From contig CACZIT010000023.1 in NCBI GenBank assembly GCA_902781315.1, positions 1-54,142 of the forward strand: a stretch of 54,142 nt of DNA. Direction: 5' to 3'. Position 1 is the stretch's first letter. Every line of letters starts with the position of its first letter. Under the pieces are notes generated by a model that saw only the letters and a program-made list of their open reading frames with translations, was not told the origin of the DNA and made no database searches. A program made the translations under genes and the position numbers. This document shows positions 51,806 through 54,142 of the stretch, piece after piece. Source of the stretch: an uncultured Prevotellaceae bacterium (GTDB taxonomy: Bacteria; Bacteroidota; Bacteroidia; Bacteroidales; Bacteroidaceae).

Positions 51806-52473
51806 ATGAACAAACTAAGAAAAGCAATGATTGGAGCAGCGCTCTGCGCACTTCCACTTATGGCAAACGGTCAGGACATCCATTGGCAGGCACGTGGCGG
51901 CATCGGCTGTTCAAGCGTCTTCGCAGGCGTGACCAACATCAAAGACCGAGTGGGATTCCACGTTGGTGGCGGAGCCGACATCGGACTGTCGAAGAATGGC
52001 GTCTGGCGCTTCCAGCCTTCCCTCCAATTCGTGAGAAAAGGTTGGAAGTTTGACGGTTTCTACGGCAACGAACAGATAATGGAGGCCCGCTACAGCACAC
52101 GGCTCGACTACCTGCAGCTGCCGTTACAGATGGCTGCCCGCCTGAGATTGGGCAAAGATTGCTTCCTCACCTTCCGCAGTGGCGGCTACGTGGCCATTTC
52201 AGCCATTCCTTCGATTTCAACTCATGCGCCTACGACAAGGAGAGCCGCAAGGTGCGCTATCCGTCGTTCAACCGTTGGGATGCCGGTGCGTACGGCGGCA
52301 TGGACCTGACGGTCGGCCACATCCTCATCGGCTATAACGTAGCCGTAGGACTCACAAAACTATGCCATGCCGGATTTATAGGCAATCCTGTGGGCAACGC
52401 CGCCACTGCCGTCCTTCTGGGCGCTCACCCCAAGAACATCTCTGCCGACCTCTCCATCGGCTATCAGTTCTGA
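51806..52473 (+). pseudogene. Outer-membrane beta-barrel (porin-like) gene with a frameshift
   Basis: The first frame, from the ATG at 51806, has a signal peptide (MNKLRKAMIGAALCALPLMANGQ) and strands WQARGGIGCSSVFAGVT, FHVGGGADIGLSKNG, RFQPSLQFVRKGWKFDG, LDYLQLPLQMAARLRLG and FLTFRSGGYVA. Near 52190-52200 coding sense moves to another frame, which continues GHFSHSFDFNSCAYDKESRK, GAYGGMDLTVGHILIGYNVAVGL and ends ISADLSIGYQF, a barrel C terminus. Joined, the product would be about 220 residues, like PorT-type barrels of the OMP_b-brl_2 kind. One missing base (or two extra) explains the break. It may be a real mutation or a sequencing error; the first frame runs on to 52309. Confidence 0.7.
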
Positions 52474-52477
52474 AGAC

Positions 52478-52574
52478 TGTCTAAAAATCATACGCTCTAC
52501 TGTCTAATTTTTAGACAATCTGCATCCGCCAGGGCCTGAAGCCTTGGCGGATTTGTTTTATTGCCTTAACTTTG
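52478..52574 (+). promoter_or_regulatory. TGTCTAA operator + promoter module, copy 4 (permease gene)
   Basis: TGTCTAA at 52478, palindrome TGTCTAATTTTTAGACA at 52501-52517, 25 bp, CTTG at 52543, 20 bp, TAACTTTG at 52567-52574. A CCGCCAGG/CCTTGGCGG hairpin lies at 52526-52550. Nearly identical to copy 3 over about 60 bp. Confidence 0.9.
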
Positions 52575-52597
52575 CGATGCAAAAAGCAAAAAGACGT

Positions 52598-54142
52598 ATG
52601 AAAAGTTATTTCAGATTCCTGAGCCGTCACAGGCTGTTTACCTTTATCAATATCGTGGGGCTGTGCCTCTCGATGGCATTCCTGCTGTTGCTGGGCGACC
52701 TCATCTACCGACAGACGACGGTAGAGAACTACCAGACGCGCGCCGACCGCACGTTCGTCGTAGGCAACGAGATGTGCATGATGTCGAACTTCCGGGTGGG
52801 TGAGCGGCTGAAAGAGCGTTTCCCTGAGGTGGAAGACTGGTGCTCGATGGCTGGCTACGGCATGACGTTCAACATTGGTGGGCAGAAGGCCGACACGAAG
52901 GTGCTGGTGACGGGTCAGAACTTCTTCACTTTCTTCGACTACCGCCTGCTGACGGGCAACCGTCGTAAGGTGCTCAGTGCGCCCAACCAGATTGTGGTGA
53001 GCAAGTCGTTCGCACAGCGCTATTGGCCCAACGAGAGTCCTATCGGTAAGGAGATGGTGTTGGGCGATGACGAAATGGAGTTAGGCGATGCGAACGACGG
53101 GAAAGGTCATATCACTTACACCGTCAGCGGCATCATGGACGACTTCGACCGCTCCATCATTCCCGACGGCTACGAATGTGTGTTCAACGTTGAGAACCTG
53201 CGCCACTTCCACTATTCGGCCTGGAGCGAGCAGATGAACAACGCGTCGTGCTGCGTCCTCTTCCTGATGCAGCGCGAGGGCTGCGACCTGCGAAGCAAAA
53301 CTGGCGATATGATCGACTATCTGAAGACGTTTTTTTGGATTTATCAGATGGAGGCGGCAAAGGAACTGACGCTCACGCCGTTCTCCACCATTTACTATGA
53401 CGCGATGGAGTGTTCGTTAGGGCAGGAAGACATCTTCGCCATCTTCAACTACGTGAACCTGAGCGTGTCGCTTACCTCCGAGCGGTCGAAGGAGATGGCC
53501 ACCCGGCGGTTGTTGGGCCTGTCGCGCCTGCAGGTCTTTGGCAAACTGATAGGCGAGAGCATTCTCTTTACTGCCATTGCCTTCGTCGTTGGCTATGTGA
53601 TAGCGCTCGCCCTGCAGGACAAGGCGATGGAGATGGCCAACTGTCCGCTGGATTTGCTGAAGGATACGGGCTTTGGCACTATCATTGCCTTCGTGGCGGG
53701 CGTCATCCTCGTGGGCTCGTTAGCAGGCTTTGTGCCTGCCTCGATATTGAGCGGCTACCAGCCTATCGACATCGTGCGCGGCACGTTCCGCCGTCGTGTA
53801 CGTCAGCGGTGGAGCCACGTGCTGATGGTGATTCAGGCCGTCTTCGCCATCGTCATGCTGACCATCACGCTCTTGCTGGGCAGCAGCATCCGCGAGCGCA
53901 TGAACCGCCCGCTGGGCTACGACATCGAGAATATTCTCAAGACCTGGGATGTTGCCGGATTCAGCGAGAGTCAGCGGCAAGCGTTCCGCAGCAAACTGAT
54001 GGCGCTGCCGGAAGTGGAAGTTGTGGGCTTCGGCTATGGCACCCCTCTTGAGGGACTGGAGAACCAGACGGTTTCTGCCGATGACGGAACGGTGGTGAGC
54101 ATGCGGCTATTGATGGGCGACAGTTGTTTCTTCAATATCCTG
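52598..54142 (+). CDS. FtsX/MacB-type ABC transporter permease (3' end outside window)
   Basis: The frame is open from the ATG at 52598 to the window end (515 codons). An ATG at 52577 would precede the predicted transcription start, so 52598 is chosen. It begins MKSYFRFLSRHRLFTFINIV with a first membrane helix (about 15-32, GLCLSMAFLLLLGDL). A MacB_PCD-like periplasmic domain follows (about 35-255: FPEVEDWCSMAGYGMTF, FFTFFDYRLLTGNRRKVLSA, IVVSKSFAQRYW). Then come three helices (about 270-390) with the Bacteroidota motif RSKEMATRRLLGLSRLQVFG, and the start of a second repeat (HVLMVIQAVFAIVMLTITLL, DIENILKTWDVAGF). Partner TolC and HlyD genes share its promoter module. The ATPase is not in the window. 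Confidence 0.92.
   Translation, partial: MKSYFRFLSRHRLFTFINIVGLCLSMAFLLLLGDLIYRQTTVENYQTRADRTFVVGNEMCMMSNFRVGERLKERFPEVEDWCSMAGYGMTFNIGGQKADTKVLVTGQNFFTFFDYRLLTGNRRKVLSAPNQIVVSKSFAQRYWPNESPIGKEMVLGDDEMELGDANDGKGHITYTVSGIMDDFDRSIIPDGYECVFNVENLRHFHYSAWSEQMNNASCCVLFLMQREGCDLRSKTGDMIDYLKTFFWIYQMEAAKELTLTPFSTIYYDAMECSLGQEDIFAIFNYVNLSVSLTSERSKEMATRRLLGLSRLQVFGKLIGESILFTAIAFVVGYVIALALQDKAMEMANCPLDLLKDTGFGTIIAFVAGVILVGSLAGFVPASILSGYQPIDIVRGTFRRRVRQRWSHVLMVIQAVFAIVMLTITLLLGSSIRERMNRPLGYDIENILKTWDVAGFSESQRQAFRSKLMALPEVEVVGFGYGTPLEGLENQTVSADDGTVVSMRLLMGDSCFFNIL

Noticed and set aside
53410-54051. A 213-codon frame at the window end
   Set aside because: It is an out-of-frame reading of the FtsX/MacB-type permease gene, which stays open from 52598 to 54142.

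Overview
The window is a chromosome segment of a Bacteroidota bacterium, most likely a gut or rumen Prevotellaceae (Prevotella/Segatella-like). The grounds are a SusC/SusD pair, a BspA-type leucine-rich repeat protein, a C10 (streptopain-type) protease, GH36/GH115/GH35 glycosidases, promoters of the Bacteroidota form TTTG, about 20 bp, TAnnTTTG, and the gene orders rimP-nusA-infB and sufBCD. The assignment is inference from gene content, not a database match.

Layout. 1-5.6 kb: the end of a polysaccharide utilisation locus (GH36 alpha-galactosidase, SusC, SusD). 5.7-11 kb, minus strand: an overlapping four-gene unit (cysteine-less thioredoxin-fold lipoprotein, small exported protein, DUF3160 protein, CapA-like protein). 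11.1-19.2 kb, plus strand: isochorismatase-family hydrolase, PNPase, GH115 alpha-glucuronidase, GH35-like beta-galactosidase. 19.2-26.5 kb, minus strand: sufB, sufC and sufD, with a 1021-residue secreted C10 protease gene between sufB and sufC. 26.5-27.6 kb: a repeat-rich intergenic block. 27.6-40.8 kb, minus strand: small envelope proteins, then a long collinear run (rimP, nusA, infB, SpoIIE-type phosphatase, PI-PLC-like lipoprotein, outer-membrane barrel, TPR/HTH regulator) ending at a strong hairpin terminator. 41.4-43.4 kb: S41 protease and tRNA-Asn. 43.5-54.1 kb: an envelope-signalling and transport region with histidine kinase, AAA-less NtrC-like response regulator, TolC, HlyD adaptor, membrane-bound winged-helix regulator with an outer-membrane receptor-like protein, DUF3836 protein, frameshifted barrel protein, and an FtsX/MacB-type permease cut by the window end.

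The most unusual content is regulatory and repetitive. (1) Four copies of one promoter module occur at 45016-45112, 50922-51018, 51632-51728 and 52478-52574. Each has a TGTCTAA half-site, a 17-bp palindrome TGTCTAATTTTTAGACA (one base differs in the second copy), exactly 25 bp, then CTTG, and in three copies exactly 20 bp and TA(A/C)CTTTG. They sit before tolC-hlyD, the DUF3836 gene, the barrel gene and the permease gene, and probably define the regulon of the adjacent two-component system. (2) A family of GC-rich elements (a CCCTCCC...GGGAGGG hairpin followed by a G-run tract) occurs at eight loci. At five of them it is read in frame inside conserved genes (capA twice, sufD twice, tolC), and at a sixth it supplies the end of sufC. 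(3) Four intergenic arrays of unrelated sequence all use a 22-bp unit with a palindromic core. (4) Four CTGACA/TGTCAG half-sites spaced 11-12 bp lie between the membrane-bound winged-helix regulator gene and the receptor-like gene it precedes.
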